This document shows, one piece after another, positions 12,701-29,259 of a DNA stretch of 64,000 nt (position 1 is its first letter; each line of letters starts with the position of its first letter). This DNA is from Auanema rhodensis (taxonomy: Eukaryota; Nematoda; Chromadorea; Rhabditida; Rhabditidae), in NCBI GenBank assembly GCA_964057225.1, contig OZ059897.1, positions 7,006,001 through 7,070,000 of the forward strand, in the 5' to 3' direction. Under the pieces are notes generated by a model. It was not told the DNA's origin and made no database searches. It saw only the letters and a program-made list of their open reading frames with translations. Position numbers and translations under genes: made by a program.

Positions 12701-15700
12701 GCAACAACGTTAGCTACGTTCAACCTTTTCAGAGTTTCGGACTATGTTCATGCAGGTGAATTAGGAGAACGTCTGGTATTTATCATCCTCGGATACCTTA
12801 AACGCAAAAATATCAGAGAAGATATTTGTGTCAAGCTTTTGGATACCTTAGCTCGCCTTGTTGAAGGAATCAAGAATACTAACGAATTTCTGAGGTTCGT
12901 TATTTTTCTCTTTATATTTTCAAGTTATTTCCTTTCAGAGTTGTTGCTCCTTTGTTCGCTTTGCTGAAGTCGCCATTGGCTCGTCGCTCACTTGTTAAGA
13001 GTTGCAATGCTCTTATTAAAAATAAAAATTTAAATGAAGGAGCGAAGGTAGTTTAAATGAATATTACCATTTTTTTCAATTTCAATCATTTAGGAGTTCT
13101 TTGAAATTTGTATATCTATGGAAAGCTGGGATCCTAAAAAGGTTGATGAGCCAGATTTTGATCGAAGACATGAAGCTTTTAGCCAGTTATTCAAAGTATG
13201 TGGTTTTAAAATTACTTAATCGGATATCTGCCTTTCAGCACTTTGAAAAAACTGATCTTATTGACTTGAAGCTATTAGCTATTATCATGAATATTACTTG
13301 CTTCACCTATTCTACGGTAAACTTTTCTGTAATAGACTTATAACGAACATAGCATTTAGACTGACGATATATCTTTACGTTCAAGTTCTGGATCAGTGTC
13401 TCGAGCCTTAATTGAGCACTTGAGCAAATCCAAGTATGATGAAGTTGAACGAACACAGTTACTTGATAGATGCATAATTCCATTAGTTCTTACTGGATTC
13501 AAAAAGGAACAAGACGTATACTTGAATATCTATTATCTTTTAAGTATTAATATATTTCAGAATGTACGAGAAGAATCTGTTAGATGCCTTGGTGCATTAG
13601 TCAAATGTTTCCAACAACACCAGCAGCTTTCACATTTGGTGCCACTACTGAATGATGATGAAAATTTAGATTTCTTTTATAACATTCATCATATTCAGGT
13701 ATAATCTTGAACGACGTATGTCTCTTCAATATATAAATTCAGATTCATCGCCGACAACGTGCTTTATATCGTCTTGTAGAGCAACTCACAAAAACAAAGG
13801 TATTTTGAATCTTTCTCAGCATTTTCTCAATATTTTTACAGATTTTCTCTATTCCCTATGACATAATGACTCGGTATTTATTACCAATTATTAATCATTA
13901 TCTCTTGAACGTCACAAGTAAAACTTCGGCTTTGTCAGATGAAAGTTTGAACTTGTTAAATGCTATAATGCTGGAAGCACCGTACACCAAATATCTACAA
14001 TATCTTGAAATGTGGCTGTCTCGCTTGAATAAGGAGAATGACGGTGAAAAGCCTTTCATCAGGTATATAGCTATAGCTTCGAATTTTTAAATATTTTATT
14101 AATTTTAGAATTTTGTGTTCTATCATTGATGCTTTTCATTATGAAGTTGCCGAAGAAGGTGAACAAGAAAATGAAGATGGTTCCAATGCAGCAGCTATTC
14201 AATTAAGAGAGGCTGTCACAAAATCTATTATGCCAAAGTTACAACAATGCATCAACGGAAAAGTATATTTTCTGCTCATGATCATCCTTTTTTACATCTT
14301 ATTTAGTCTGAAATGTATCATGTTCATCGTAAGGCCCGTACTCACGAGTCCAAGCAATATGCTGAAGATGAAGATATTCTTCGCGCTCCTGTAGCTTTGG
14401 CTACGGTCAAGCTTCTTCAAAAACTTCCATCTAGTATTTTGGACCAATTCTTACATGGGTATATATTCTCTGAAAACATATAGACTATCTATTCTTTTAT
14501 AGAGTCATTTTGAAACTGTGTTCATTGATGATGTCACGATCCATGAATGTTCGCGAAACTGCTCGTAAGATCACTATTCAAGCTTGTGACTGTCTCGGAC
14601 CAAAGTATTTACCTCCAGTCATTAAGGAAATAAAGCTTATCATGAACAAAGGGTTCCAGGTATGAACCGAAAATTTGCACAATTAGTTTGTGTTTTGTTT
14701 TCAGCTTCATGTTATGGTGTTCACTGTTCATGCTTTGATATATGCAATGCAACAGAGGTTGAAACCTGGGGATTTGGATACATGCATCAATGAAATAATA
14801 GATGTTTGTATCCAGGATCAGTTTGAAAACGTAGCTGAAGAGAAGGAAGTTGGTGCTATTCGTTATGAAGTCAGTGAAGCAAAGACTAATAGAACTCCTG
14901 AAACTTTGCTTCTATTGGGAAAGTATGTCTCTTCTACTGCGATTGGATTAGTTCTTGAAAAGATGCAGTAAGTTCGCAAATTGTGATCAGAAAACGTTTA
15001 TTCATGTTAAAGGAGAATCGTTGATATCAAAACATCGAGTAAAGCAGTTACTCGTGCTGGAGAGCTTTTGAATAAGTTTGCTATGGGAATCAAAGAAAAC
15101 GAAGGAATATCTATCGAAACTCAATTGATTCTTGCTCATCAAGTCCTTCTGGCCAATGTTGTGAAAATGGAGAATGTTGACAAACCTACCGTAACCGAAG
15201 ACAAGCCAGGATTTAGATCTGAGAGTTGTTATATTCTACCTGAGGTAAATAATATTCTAGCCGACTTCAAATATATTTCTGATTTAGGCTCCTAAGCGTG
15301 TTGGTGCTTTATTGAAGACATCAGTAAAAAGTAGAGTTCATATCTTTGTTGAATTTGCTTTGCAACTCTTATCATATATACTCAATGGTATAGTTTTATA
15401 TTACATAATTCACTTCATAATTATCTTTCAGCCAAACGGTTAGATTCTGAGGATCCAGCTGATGTTGCTAAGCTAGATCCTTTTGTTGCAATCATAATTA
15501 GATGTCTGCACTTGAAATACGATAGAGTTGTATCTTTCTCTTTGAAATGTATGACCAGCTTCCTTCAAATGAGCTTACCATCGGCTTTGGAGCATCTTAA
15601 GGATATAACTGATAGGTTAATCCTACATAATTATTTTTAGAATTTATGATATTTTTCAGATTCTTTGTTCTTTTATCTGATTATTCTACCATCGGACATG

Positions 15701-17890
15701 CAGCTAATCGCCATAATATGCTTCAACTTAACATGCTCCTTTTCAAAGTATTTATTTATTTACTTCTTAGAATTACATTCAATGTTACAGGCTTTCACAA
15801 GAATAATTACGATGAGTTCTTCAACGTTCCTGAATAAGAAACATGTAGAACTGTTGCTTAATTATGTCGAAACAGATATTCTTGACAGTCAAAAACAAGC
15901 AACAGCATTTTCCATTATTAAAGCTCTCATAAGGAAAAAAGTTGAGCATACTAGAGTAAGCTTCACGTAACATTTCTCTAATTTTATCTGATTATTTAGA
16001 TCCCCGAGGTTTTGAAAAGATTGTCTGAGATGTCAATAACATCAACTCAACCACATATCAGAACTCAGTGTCGTGAAGTACTTATTCTGTAATCTTTTTT
16101 CTGATTTTATAGTTTTCTAATTAAGGCCATATGTGATTACGTTGGAAATCATCCAAATTCAGGACCACCATCAAATCATTTAGAATTTTTTGCTAATCAG
16201 TTGGATTATGAGTTTGCTGATGGAAGAATATCTGCCGCTGAAACTCTTCACCAATTATTCATTAATCTTCTTCCTGTAAGACATTTCTATATGAATATTT
16301 AATTTTTAAAACTTAATTTTTAGGAAGCTCTTGAAGATAGTTGTATAATTTGTTTAACCAAAATGGGTGTCCGCATTGTTAATGATGAGGTTCCCAAGTG
16401 CAGAAAGTTTGTGGCTGCAGCAATCAGAAAACTGCTTGAATCCGTTAGTGAAAGCATGAGGAAAGATGTTGCCGCTATATGCTTAGAATGGCTGGAACAA
16501 TCCAAGGTTTGTTCAAAATTATAACAGTGATATCTTCTATGAATGAACGTTCATCTTTCAGGAAGCTGCACGATCGGTCGGTTGGGGAATTTTCGTTCAA
16601 TTAAGTTACGTGGAAGGAACCAAGTTTGAAGTTCACCTAGGAAATGTTGTTCGCATTGTTAAGGATATTTTGAGTTCAGAAGATCTTTTCGATAGAAACA
16701 GGTATTTTTCTATTACCTTTTAATCGAAAAGTTTATTTTAATTTTACAGTGAATTAACATTAGTTAACTTGCTGGATGGTTTTAATATTATTCTGCAAAA
16801 CAGTGGAACCGATAATGCAAAAGCTTTAGTTACCACCAAAGAATTCTATCTTTTAATAGGTATACTAAGTTTAAAGAATCATAATAAATTGTGTTAAGGC
16901 CGTCTTGAGCTCTTGTGCACTTGCCCGGAATCAACATTGATTCCCCGTTCTGCTGCTTCTGTCATAGGAATGGCTTTATCACTCTGGGATCAGCCTGTGA
17001 CGGTAAATGCAATCTTTAACCTTAACTGACCATCTGTGCTGTTTTAGTTGCCAGTAGGAGAAGGTATACCAAAACTTTCAACTCTTTCTGATTGGATGTG
17101 TTGGCAATTAAGAGCAAAGAGATTAGACCAAGCCGTGGCTGATCAAGTAGATTGTTTTACTTCTCAATCGTTTCACTTATATATGACTTCAGGCTTCTAA
17201 AAATATTGTATGTCTCTCGTCCTTCCTCGAAGGAGAAGACTTTGATTCAATGATTGAAAGACTCAAGGGAATATGCTTGCATGAGATAAGAAAAAGTCCC
17301 AAAGAGATCATCAAGGTTTGTCATAGCATGGTTTCTTCCTTCTAATTATTTTTTTTCAGAGATCAACATGTTTTAAAGTTGCTGCTGCTCTTGCTTTGCG
17401 TGAAAAAACTGGCGCGAGATTTGAAGTGGTATTTAATGCTTTCTTCTCCTTGATTGTGAGAGAAATGAACAGAAAATCGGCTTTAGGTACGAACACATCG
17501 AGTTTACAAATATTTTTATTGATATTTAGAAACGGATGATTTGTTCAATCTCAGTACTGAAATTGGAGCAGCTTTACAAAGTTTGTTAGGCGAAGTAGAG
17601 TATAATAAGCGTCTTGCTGATACTCAAAAACAATCATTATTGAAAATCGAAGAAAGAAAACGAAAATTGAAGGTTTGAATAAATGCTGATTTCTAAATAA
17701 AATATTCGATTTATTTTAGGAGCTTGCTGTTACAGCTCCAGAAGAAGCCGCTGAGCTAAAGAGAAAGAAGAATCAGAAGAAGGTCTTGAGTAAGAAGAGG
17801 AAGCTCGATGCTCTGAAGCCTTACAGAATAGCTAAACGTAAGCATGCAGAAAGGCAAAAGCTTCAACGTGATGAAGAAGACTATGAGTGA
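739..17890 (+). CDS. UTP20: UTP20 (DRIM) small-subunit processome scaffold, many exons, with a 6.9 kb host intron
   Basis: UTP20 is a giant HEAT-repeat protein of the nucleolar U3/SSU processome, needed for 18S rRNA maturation. The N-terminus starts MSDEEDVDVPMDEG, then GGDNARFSRKYRTEKDIGG, LAKDLRDDFFEYMWDSF and SYVRRFGAEAFAFLLRKVS, which match the start of human and yeast UTP20. The DRIM region falls around 14.7-15.3 kb (ETLLLLGKYVSSTAIGLVL). The C-terminus is a lysine-rich nucleolar-type tail (KRKKNQKKVLSKKRKLDAL) ending with TGA at 17888-17890. Exons are mostly 60-250 bp and introns about 45-60 bp, except one phase-2 intron at 4930-11851. Across it the frame resumes as LLG|SLNNGAELIRRTAL. 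That intron contains a whole minus-strand LRR gene. The first splice junction (after about 797-804) is ambiguous. Individual exons are not listed here; the span is the CDS. Confidence 0.9.
4934..4939 (-). terminator. AATAAA poly(A) signal of the nested LRR gene
   Basis: On the minus strand an AATAAA lies 20 bp past the TAA stop at 4959-4961. Cleavage 10-30 bp further would fall inside the upstream UTP20 exon, antisense to it. Confidence 0.6.
4959..9449 (-). CDS. Chaoptin-like leucine-rich-repeat cell-surface protein, probably GPI-anchored, nested in UTP20
   Basis: The start ATG at 9449 begins a signal peptide (MNSRFIIYISLVIHLVYP). A cysteine-bearing N-cap follows (QC, then CLCVP and HIIC). 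Then come dozens of LRRs of the extracellular 24-residue type (LxxLxLxxNxIxxIxxxAFxxL), for example LQFLHLENNRITHVRPNTF and LQHLDLSKNRIESLGKLAF. A C-terminal LRR cap (NPLECDCSLAWM, later CDT) is followed by a hydrophobic tail (SSYLLYFSSLISLALTRYL) with no cytoplasmic domain, as in GPI-anchored proteins. With introns removed I estimate about 1,200-1,300 residues. That size and layout resemble arthropod chaoptin, a homophilic adhesion protein; the exact orthologue is not certain. Introns are short. The stop codon is only 29 bp from the UTP20 splice donor on the other strand. Confidence 0.8.
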
Positions 17891-18516
17891 AAATGTTCCT
17901 AGTTGTTTCTCGATCAATGTACCTATTGTTGAGTTTTTTTTATTTTTTTAATTGTTACATACCTTGTTGTTTGTTGTTTTCCAGAGTTGTGTTTTCAAAA
18001 CTTTATAATGTCTTGTTGAAATAGATACTAATAAATAAAAATTATGTCTTCATTTTGTTATAATTGCTATTTCGGTGTCGCACTTTAGTTTTTGCACTAT
18101 GTACTCCTGTACATACATCAAAATTGGCATTTAAATTTCTAAGAATAGGATATGAGGATGTACACTATCTTGATGTTTATACCGTCAGTTTTGATGATGA
18201 GGTAATGATTTATGTACCAACGCAATATGTTTTTGACGTACATAATACTCAGTTATTTTGAAAATACTGTTGACGACGAACGGTTGGTTATTAGCTGTTG
18301 CCAGATTGAGTATATTATTGTCTTTCTCGTTATTGCCATTTATTAATTAAGTGATTAATTGAATCAAATGAATCTTTGCTTAGTTACCAAAGTATTACGC
18401 AATTTAAGAAGATGAAATAAAGTCAGAGGTCATTTTTTTATTCAAACATGAACCTTATGTTTTGAAAATTTTTTTAGTTATTCTTTCTGTGTCTCCATGT
18501 TTTAATAACTAAGAAA
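17891..18516. other. UTP20 3' UTR and short intergenic gap
   Basis: After the UTP20 stop there is a T-rich 3' UTR with an AATAAA at 18030-18035. The remaining sequence up to the chemoreceptor start is AT-rich. An open frame at 18064-18261 has no family resemblance. Confidence 0.5.
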
Positions 18517-19749
18517 ATGACAATTGAATCAACTTATGACTGGATTGTTTTATTTTGTGCTATTTCATCAATTTTTCTAAATATATTACTACTATGGTTA
18601 ATTATTGCATTACCTCATGATAACCTGGGTAACTTTCGTCTATTTTTCATTTCTGGTGCAGTTTTGAGTATTTTGTATAGTTTAATACATGGATCATTAG
18701 CACCAGTATGCTTATATTTATATATTCAATTTTTCTGATTTCTTATATTTTTAAGACTTGGCTTCTGAGTGAACGTCTTCTACTGTATTGCTCATTAGGA
18801 GGTTTGTCTCACGAGGCTTGGGCAAAACCATTTTTAGTTTGCTTTATTTGTATTTTTCTTCAAAAAATAATTGTAATAACAGCCAGTTTTGTATATCGTT
18901 TCTTTCTGCTCTTCAAGTAAGTGATGCATCTTTTTATTTTTATATTTTATTGTTCAAATATAGTCCCAATGCATTGCTTGTATTAGCTAAGCCAAGATGG
19001 ATATGTTTCATAATAATCACTGATATTTTGCTTATAACTTCATGGGCATTTGTTTTGAGCCAGTATTGTTGTTCATCAGAAGAAGTATATTATGCTGCTT
19101 CATCAATGTTTTTAAAAACTTTTGGATTTGCCATGGACAAGAAACAAGTATACATAGGTATCCTAAGATCTGTATGCAGCTTGTGACTTCAATGAATTAT
19201 GAAAGACAAATTATTTCAGATGTCTAATGACCAATTTTTGAGATTTGCGATAGTAATTACAGTACTTTTATCTTCTTTATTCATCATGTTAACTATTATT
19301 CTATATTGTATCAAAGCTATATTAGCATCGTTTTGGGGCATTCAGATGAGCACTCGAAACAAGAGACAGCATCGTCAGTTGTTCTGTCTACTGATTCTTC
19401 AGGTAATATTTCGTCATATTCTACGAAGTTGCCAACTAAACATAGTAATTTGAAGTCAGCTAATCCTTTCCTATTTTCTTTTTTACCTACTGCAATTATC
19501 ATAGTTTCGTTTCTTTCGAATGCGGAAATAGGTATGTTTCCCTCATTTTATGTTCAGAATATTTAGCAGAAAAATAATTTATTTGTAGGATATACAGCCA
19601 AAGTAATTTCGTGCCAATATGGCTTCCTTCCTGTTATGAATCCTTTGATTATTATGGGTTTTGTAAGACAATACCGATCATTTATTATGAAATTATTGAT
19701 TCCAAAAGCAATTATTGTGGAAAATACAAAAATGTTCAAAATTAAGTAA
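18517..19749 (+). CDS. Seven-transmembrane chemoreceptor of the nematode str/srd type
   Basis: Nematode chemosensory GPCRs of the str/srd group act in sensory neuron cilia. Six exons fit without breaking frame: 18517-18705, 18756-18916, 18964-19147, 19220-19402, 19456-19531 and 19589-19749. They give 317 residues, the usual family length. Visible marks: TM1 near WIVLFCAISSIFLNILLLWLI; the TM3-region motif FNPNALLVLAKPRW; the pre-TM6 motif RQHRQLFCLLILQ leading into SANPFLFSFLP; and the TM7 end MNPLIIMGFVRQYR, equivalent to the family's DPLxxIxxxxxYR. An AATAAA lies at 19770-19775. The ligand cannot be inferred. The fourth intron is chosen because it restores the Q-x-x-x-P motif of TM6. Confidence 0.8.
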
Positions 19750-21699
19750 AACTTTGTTGAAATATGAAAAATAAATTTATTTAGTTGAATAACACTATAA
19801 CGTCTTAGTTCTGATTTAGAGCTATACTTGATAAAGGAATGAAAGGTTTTTTAAATTGTTTTCTAGTTCATCATCGCATAAGAAGTAGGCTTGTATACAA
19901 TATCTCATGAATGTAGGTTCCAATCACTGAACATGGAAAGGGGTTGGGAATATATCCTATCTGTGTACAAGTTGTCAGTCTTATCATGAAATCAGTAACA
20001 AGCTTATACCAGTTTGATTCCTTGTCTTCATCTATGTAAGGCTATCTTCCAATTGATATTGAAGGATAGACGATTGGTTCGTAACCTATGATATACCCAA
20101 AAACGGAGATGAAGAGATAAAAAGAAATAGGAATCAAGTATAGGAAATAATGCCTGAGGGGCTAGCATGATTTCTTATCATTCGTCTATCCCTGTACATC
20201 TTTTTCTCTCGAGTTCTTTCCCTTTTTTCCACTTTCCAACAAAGAAAAAGACAATTGGGTCAATCGCTCAAACTTTCTCTCTTTGTCTCTCTCTATCTCT
20301 CGTTCTCAATGTTTTTCTCTCACTCCGATGTTATAGAAATAGTAGAGTAAGTGAGGAGAAACAGAATAAAATAGACAGTTCGAAATAGCAATAAGAACTT
20401 AGATGGTAAAGATATGAATTGAAGGTGAAAACGGACCAACAAGTTTCTGCTATGGTCCCAAACATTTTCATTTTTAAATTTTCCGGTTAGGAGTATTTTT
20501 TTTGGTTGTGGATCCTTTTTCTTTGTTAGCCTGTCGTGATTATCAGTATTGTGATTCATTCGGAAGCTCAGACAGCTTGAACTTAGGTAGAGCATGTTGG
20601 CTTTCTCCAAGAGTAAGTGGTGATGATTGCATATCATCTACGGAAATTAAATGTTAGCCTAGCCATAATTTCAATGCAAAACTTATTCCTTTTTGTAAAA
20701 AAACTCGATTATATCTCTGAAATCTGGATCTCTTGGTTTATTATATCAACTAAGTAGGTCGTTTAGAAGTAATCATTAGGCTTTAATAACCTGAAAATCT
20801 TTACCGAGTTCAAGTAGTGATGAATGAAAAACAAAAAGAGATAGAACTTTCCAGGAATAAACCTTTTTCATATTTGATGCTTGGTGAACTGTAGTAGAAT
20901 CAATATCTCGTATCCTTAAAGTGTTATGAAGGTGAAAAAGAGGCTTACGAGATGGAAATATTACAAAATTCCTTCTGGAAGAATGGAAGAATGGAAGGAG
21001 AAACATGTACATACTCACAAAAGCATTCACGAAGGTAATCTACCATTCGATAAAGAACAGTAACCTTAGTTTGGAAGGGAAAAGCAGTATGCTAGTATCC
21101 TATGTCAATGATGATAATGATAATGATAGTGGCGTTGGAACATGTTAACCATCATGTGTACTCGTTCTTGTTAGGCTTCATTGGCGATTAGACAGCAATC
21201 GGAGGACACAGATATCTTCTGTTCTTGACTTCACAATTCCACTACTTGAAGAGAAGACAAGAAAGCTGTCCAGATAAATGGGTAGAAGATTCCCAAAAGC
21301 GATCAACTTCGAAATAGGATCGAGAGTTTTCCGTTAAGCTATAGAATAGGGAAGGAGACAGATTGGGTGAGAGAATGGGAGATTAATGGCGAAAGAGGAG
21401 AGGACCGTGTACTTTGAATGAATACAGTCCAAAATGGTACAGAGGTTGATGGTTAGAGAGAGTGGAAAAGGGTTGGATGAACGGGACATCTCGGAGGGAC
21501 TGCGATTCCAGTTCTTTTTCGCCGCTGTTGGGGCGGACGAGTACAAAAGGAAGGCTTGGTGGGCGGACGCCCCGTATTCTCTTCCTTCGCCCCCCCGTGT
21601 CGTTGTCGTCTATTCGCTTCTCCCAAAGCAAAAGACCCAACTCAGCTTAGCTCGAAGGGTCAGCACGGAGACAGTTTGATAGTCGATAGAGAGAGAAGT
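19750..21699. other. Intergenic region upstream of the collagen gene
   Basis: This region holds the chemoreceptor 3' end and presumably the collagen promoter. There is a CT-rich patch near 20270-20310 and a noticeably GC-richer stretch at about 21480-21690 just before the collagen ATG, probably 5' UTR or core promoter. Open frames on both strands here look like compositional shadows. No RNA gene was recognised. Confidence 0.4.
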
Positions 21700-22866
21700 A
21701 TGGACCAGCAACTCAAGGAGTCCGACGAGCAGCGACAGATGCGACGAATTGCCTTCGTGGCCGTCGTTGTCAGCACCGTCGCCGTCATTGCCAGCGTCGT
21801 CACGCTACCCATGCTCTACAACTATGTTCAGTCCTTCCAGAGCCATCTCATGGTTGAAACAGATTACTGCAAGGTAAGTCTTCAGTTTCTTTTCTGTTAG
21901 CTTTTCTATTAGCTATATGTTAATTGTATTAATGATGTGTGTTTCTAGGCCCGTTCTCGTGATATGTGGCTCGAGATGACTGCTCTTCAAGCCGGAAAGG
22001 GACTCGCTCACCGTCAAAAGAGAGCTTGGCTCTTCGGTCAATGGATCCCAGAGAGTGGAACTGGAGGAGGAGGAGGAGCCGGAGGTACAGATTGGTCAAG
22101 ATCAAAACTATTCTTATCTTAATATTTAAGGAAACTCCGGATATGGTGGATATGGAGCCGCTGTTAACGCTGAACCAGCCCCAATCTGCTGTACTTGCAA
22201 CCAAGGAGCCGCTGGACCACCAGGACCAGAAGGACCACCAGGAAACAACGGAAAGGACGGAAAGAACGGAAAGGACGGAAAGAATGGACGTGATGCCGAG
22301 CTTCTTCCTGCTCCACCAGCAGAGCCATGCGTCATCTGCCCACCAGGACCAACCGGACCAATGGGACCAATGGGACCAAAGGGACCACCAGGACCAAAGG
22401 GAACTCCAGGAGAGCCACCAAAGGACGGAGTACCAGGAGAAGACGGTATGGCTGGACAACCAGGACCAATCGGAAGACCAGGAAGAGACGGAATGAAGGG
22501 AGCTCCAGGAGCTGCCGGACGTCTTATCCCAGTACCAGGACCACAAGGACCACCAGGAAAGCCAGGACCAGCTGGACCACCAGGACCAAAGGGAAATCCT
22601 GGACCAGACGGACAGTCATACCAAGTAAGTTGCTAATTCTTCAATAAATATCTATGATCTTTTTTCTAGGGACCACCTGGACCACCAGGAGATGCAGGAA
22701 ACCCAGGACCAGAAGGACGTCCAGGACCAAACGGACCAAACGGACCACCAGGACAAGATGGAGAGAAGGGAGACTGTTCTCACTGCCCAGGTAATCAAAT
22801 AAATTCACTCTTCCTGTATTTCAACTCACATTATCTTCAGCTCCACGTACTCCACCCGGCTACTAG
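21700..22866 (+). CDS. Cuticle collagen, group 1 type
   Basis: This is a structural collagen secreted by the hypodermis into the cuticle. Five exons (21700-21873, 21949-22084, 22131-22624, 22670-22790, 22841-22866) give 316 residues. Order: N-terminal nematode collagen domain with a membrane-spanning signal anchor (RRIAFVAVVVSTVAVIASVV); a conserved DMWLEMTALQ stretch; a furin-like cleavage site RQKR at residues 80-83; a Gly-rich spacer; a CC-x-C cluster; then Gly-X-Y blocks split by CVIC and ended by CSHC. The C-terminus is APRTPPGY, close to the CPPPRTAPGY ending of group 1 worm collagens such as COL-19. Pro codons are strongly biased to CCA and Gly to GGA, as expected for a highly expressed collagen. 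Expression is probably pulsed at moults, by family knowledge only. Confidence 0.95.
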
Positions 22867-22984
22867 ATGTCACATCGGTCCACCGTTCGCAACATCTATC
22901 TTTTATAATTTTGCCATTTTTGGAGATGATCGAGCCGCCTTCGTCGACGAGGGTGAATTATTGTCAGACCACGTATTTATTCAT

Positions 22985-22990
22985 AATAAA
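22985..22990 (+). terminator. AATAAA poly(A) signal of the collagen gene
   Basis: AATAAA lies 119 bp after the TAG stop, with no closer match. Confidence 0.6.
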
Positions 22991-25362
22991 AACTTTTTTT
23001 GCTCAATCAACCATGTGTCTATCTTATATTTTTGGTGGAAATGATTTTTTTCGTCTTCTCAAAGGAATTTTTTACGCAACCTCGAACTTGCTTTATTTCT
23101 TGTTTTATTGAATTCACGAAATGGCCAAGTTTTGCGTTGGGTAGTATCTTCTCGGTTGGATTTTCATATCGTTTAACTGTTGTCAGAAGTTTGAATGAGA
23201 ATAATCCACAAGAAATTACGACAAACTGCTGATAAACAACGATTTCATTCATTTCCAAATCTTTTATCTTCATTAATGAGAACAAGCCTTAATGCTTTCA
23301 CGGGATACGAAACAGATTTTCCGGAATTTGTTTGAAGGAATGGCGTACAAACGAATTTTCATCAAGTACCTTAAAGAATTTCAGTTTTTTCTCGCCAACC
23401 ATCGAGCTAGTTGTCTGCCAGTTTGTGGTCCATTGTCAACTTCGGAGGCGAATCTTCGAAGAAACTGAGACTGATTTCTCATATCCGACAGCGATGACCA
23501 GATAGCTAAGCGGTTTTTTCACGAAAAGTATTCGGGTGATCAAGCTCGTCATTAGGACATCGGAATGTGTTGAAATCGAATAGTTTGAATAAAGGGGGGA
23601 TTTGAAAATAACTACGGATGAATAGAAAAGAAAGTTATATCATTCTCAATAGTTATAGCACCATTTTGAGAGGAAAGAAGTAAAGTTTTATAACCGTGTA
23701 AGTGAAGCTCGAAAGTTTTCAAACTTTAGCTCAGGAAGGATGAAGTTTTCAAAGGAATAACAACTTTAAATGAAGTAAGTATGATACACAAACATATAAA
23801 AAAATTATTTTTTTCATTTTCATTCTATACAGAATAATATTCTGCTGAACATTTACTTTTCAGATTAATGTTTTTCTTCTCCTTCTACTTCTTATAATAC
23901 TAATAATAGATAGCTATGCAGCATAATTTTATGCTTCACATAAATATCTTAAAACAATTAGAGTACACTCAATGAACAATCTCATTTTTTAGAACTTTGA
24001 ACAATAGGATGCTTACAAACTATTGATTTTAAGGAAAAAAGATATTTATTTTTCCATAAATTCTAAAATTCTCTCGCCTAGTAAAGCATGTGAGTTTTTG
24101 TTTTTTGTTTAGGTTGAAACGTCTTTTACAAATTCAAAACATGATTCTTTCATAAACTGACTACTTAAACAATATTCTGAGAATAGTTTGGTTAATGTTT
24201 GAATATTAGAAAAAAAATTTAATCAATACTACAAAACTATTATATATTATATATGCGAGTAAACTATATGTTATTGTACCTGGGAAGGCCATAAGAATGT
24301 ATTTACTATATTGATATGACTTAGCTCTTATTTGTCATTATAATTAGATGAAAAAACAGCGAGTATAATATTGATTAATGATTTTGCTTTAATTGTTTAG
24401 AATTAAAATAATTTAATGATTGCCCGCCTTTGGCTTCATCTGATTTCAACTGATAGACATTGATGAGACACATCTGCACATCTATGTTCCTCGGATGCTC
24501 AGTTCTTTATTTTATTATTATAATTCTAGATGAGCGGTTGTATATGATAACTTTTCGATTTGTATCGTTTTACAAACAATTCTTTAAGTCTCTTATGATT
24601 GTTTGTCTGTATTTCTTTGTTTATGGATGGTTTACGGAAGTTACATTATATCGTAATATTATATGATAAGAAGAGAATTTGTGTTATTCATCAGCAACCT
24701 CATATAACTGTGACGTCTTTACGCTCACTATTACTGTTAATATCTTCTCACTTGTTGCCGGGAAAATGTCAAACTGCTGGTCTCTCTCAATCGAGAATTC
24801 TTTGCATTACAAATCGTTTTCCTTTTTTGGCACAGCTGCCGGATCTTTCCACTCTGGCTCTTAGCTCGTCAGTTTTCCACTGTTTCTCTTTTACCCCCAG
24901 AGTCTTATTTTGCTACAACTAAGGATATTGATAATGCAAAATTATATTTCAGCAATATTTTCTTTCTCTATTCGCCGTCAGTTCCAATTGACATATTATC
25001 AAATATTTGATTGCTGATCCGTTATGACCTCTTCTATAATCCCGACACCGTTGATGAGTTCTATTCTCCTTTATTAGTTTCTTCCACCCTTGTAGTTATA
25101 TCATATGCCCTATTAGCTATTTAGTAGTTACCTTAGCTTTAATAATCTTATGAGGAAATAGTATAAAGTTTCCGCCATACTTCCTTAACTTCCGTTAGGT
25201 TCAAAGCTAGAGTATAACATGAGCTCAACACTGTCCTTGTTTGAAATTTCCTTCATCAACGAGTCATTCAGTTTGTAATGTTTCTCTTTGTTAAATATTT
25301 AGTTTCTTCATACAACTCGTAAATTAGCATTTTATAGTGAATTAGCCATATTGGAAGTCAGA
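22991..25362. other. AT-rich intergenic region between collagen and klp-7
   Basis: About 2.4 kb without a supported gene. Several short plus- and minus-strand ORFs occur but are low complexity (Phe/Ile/Leu-rich) and match nothing I know. The last few hundred bases should include the kinesin promoter or a trans-splice site. Confidence 0.4.

Positions 25363-29259
<3,897 letters not shown>

Noticed and set aside
21929-22546. Long minus-strand ORF rich in Trp and Ser over the collagen gene
   Set aside because: It is the antisense shadow of Gly-X-Y repeats; the sense strand is a clear collagen.
24599-24922. 107-codon plus-strand ORF between collagen and klp-7
   Set aside because: Low-complexity Leu/Ser/Phe product, no start context, splice signal or family resemblance.
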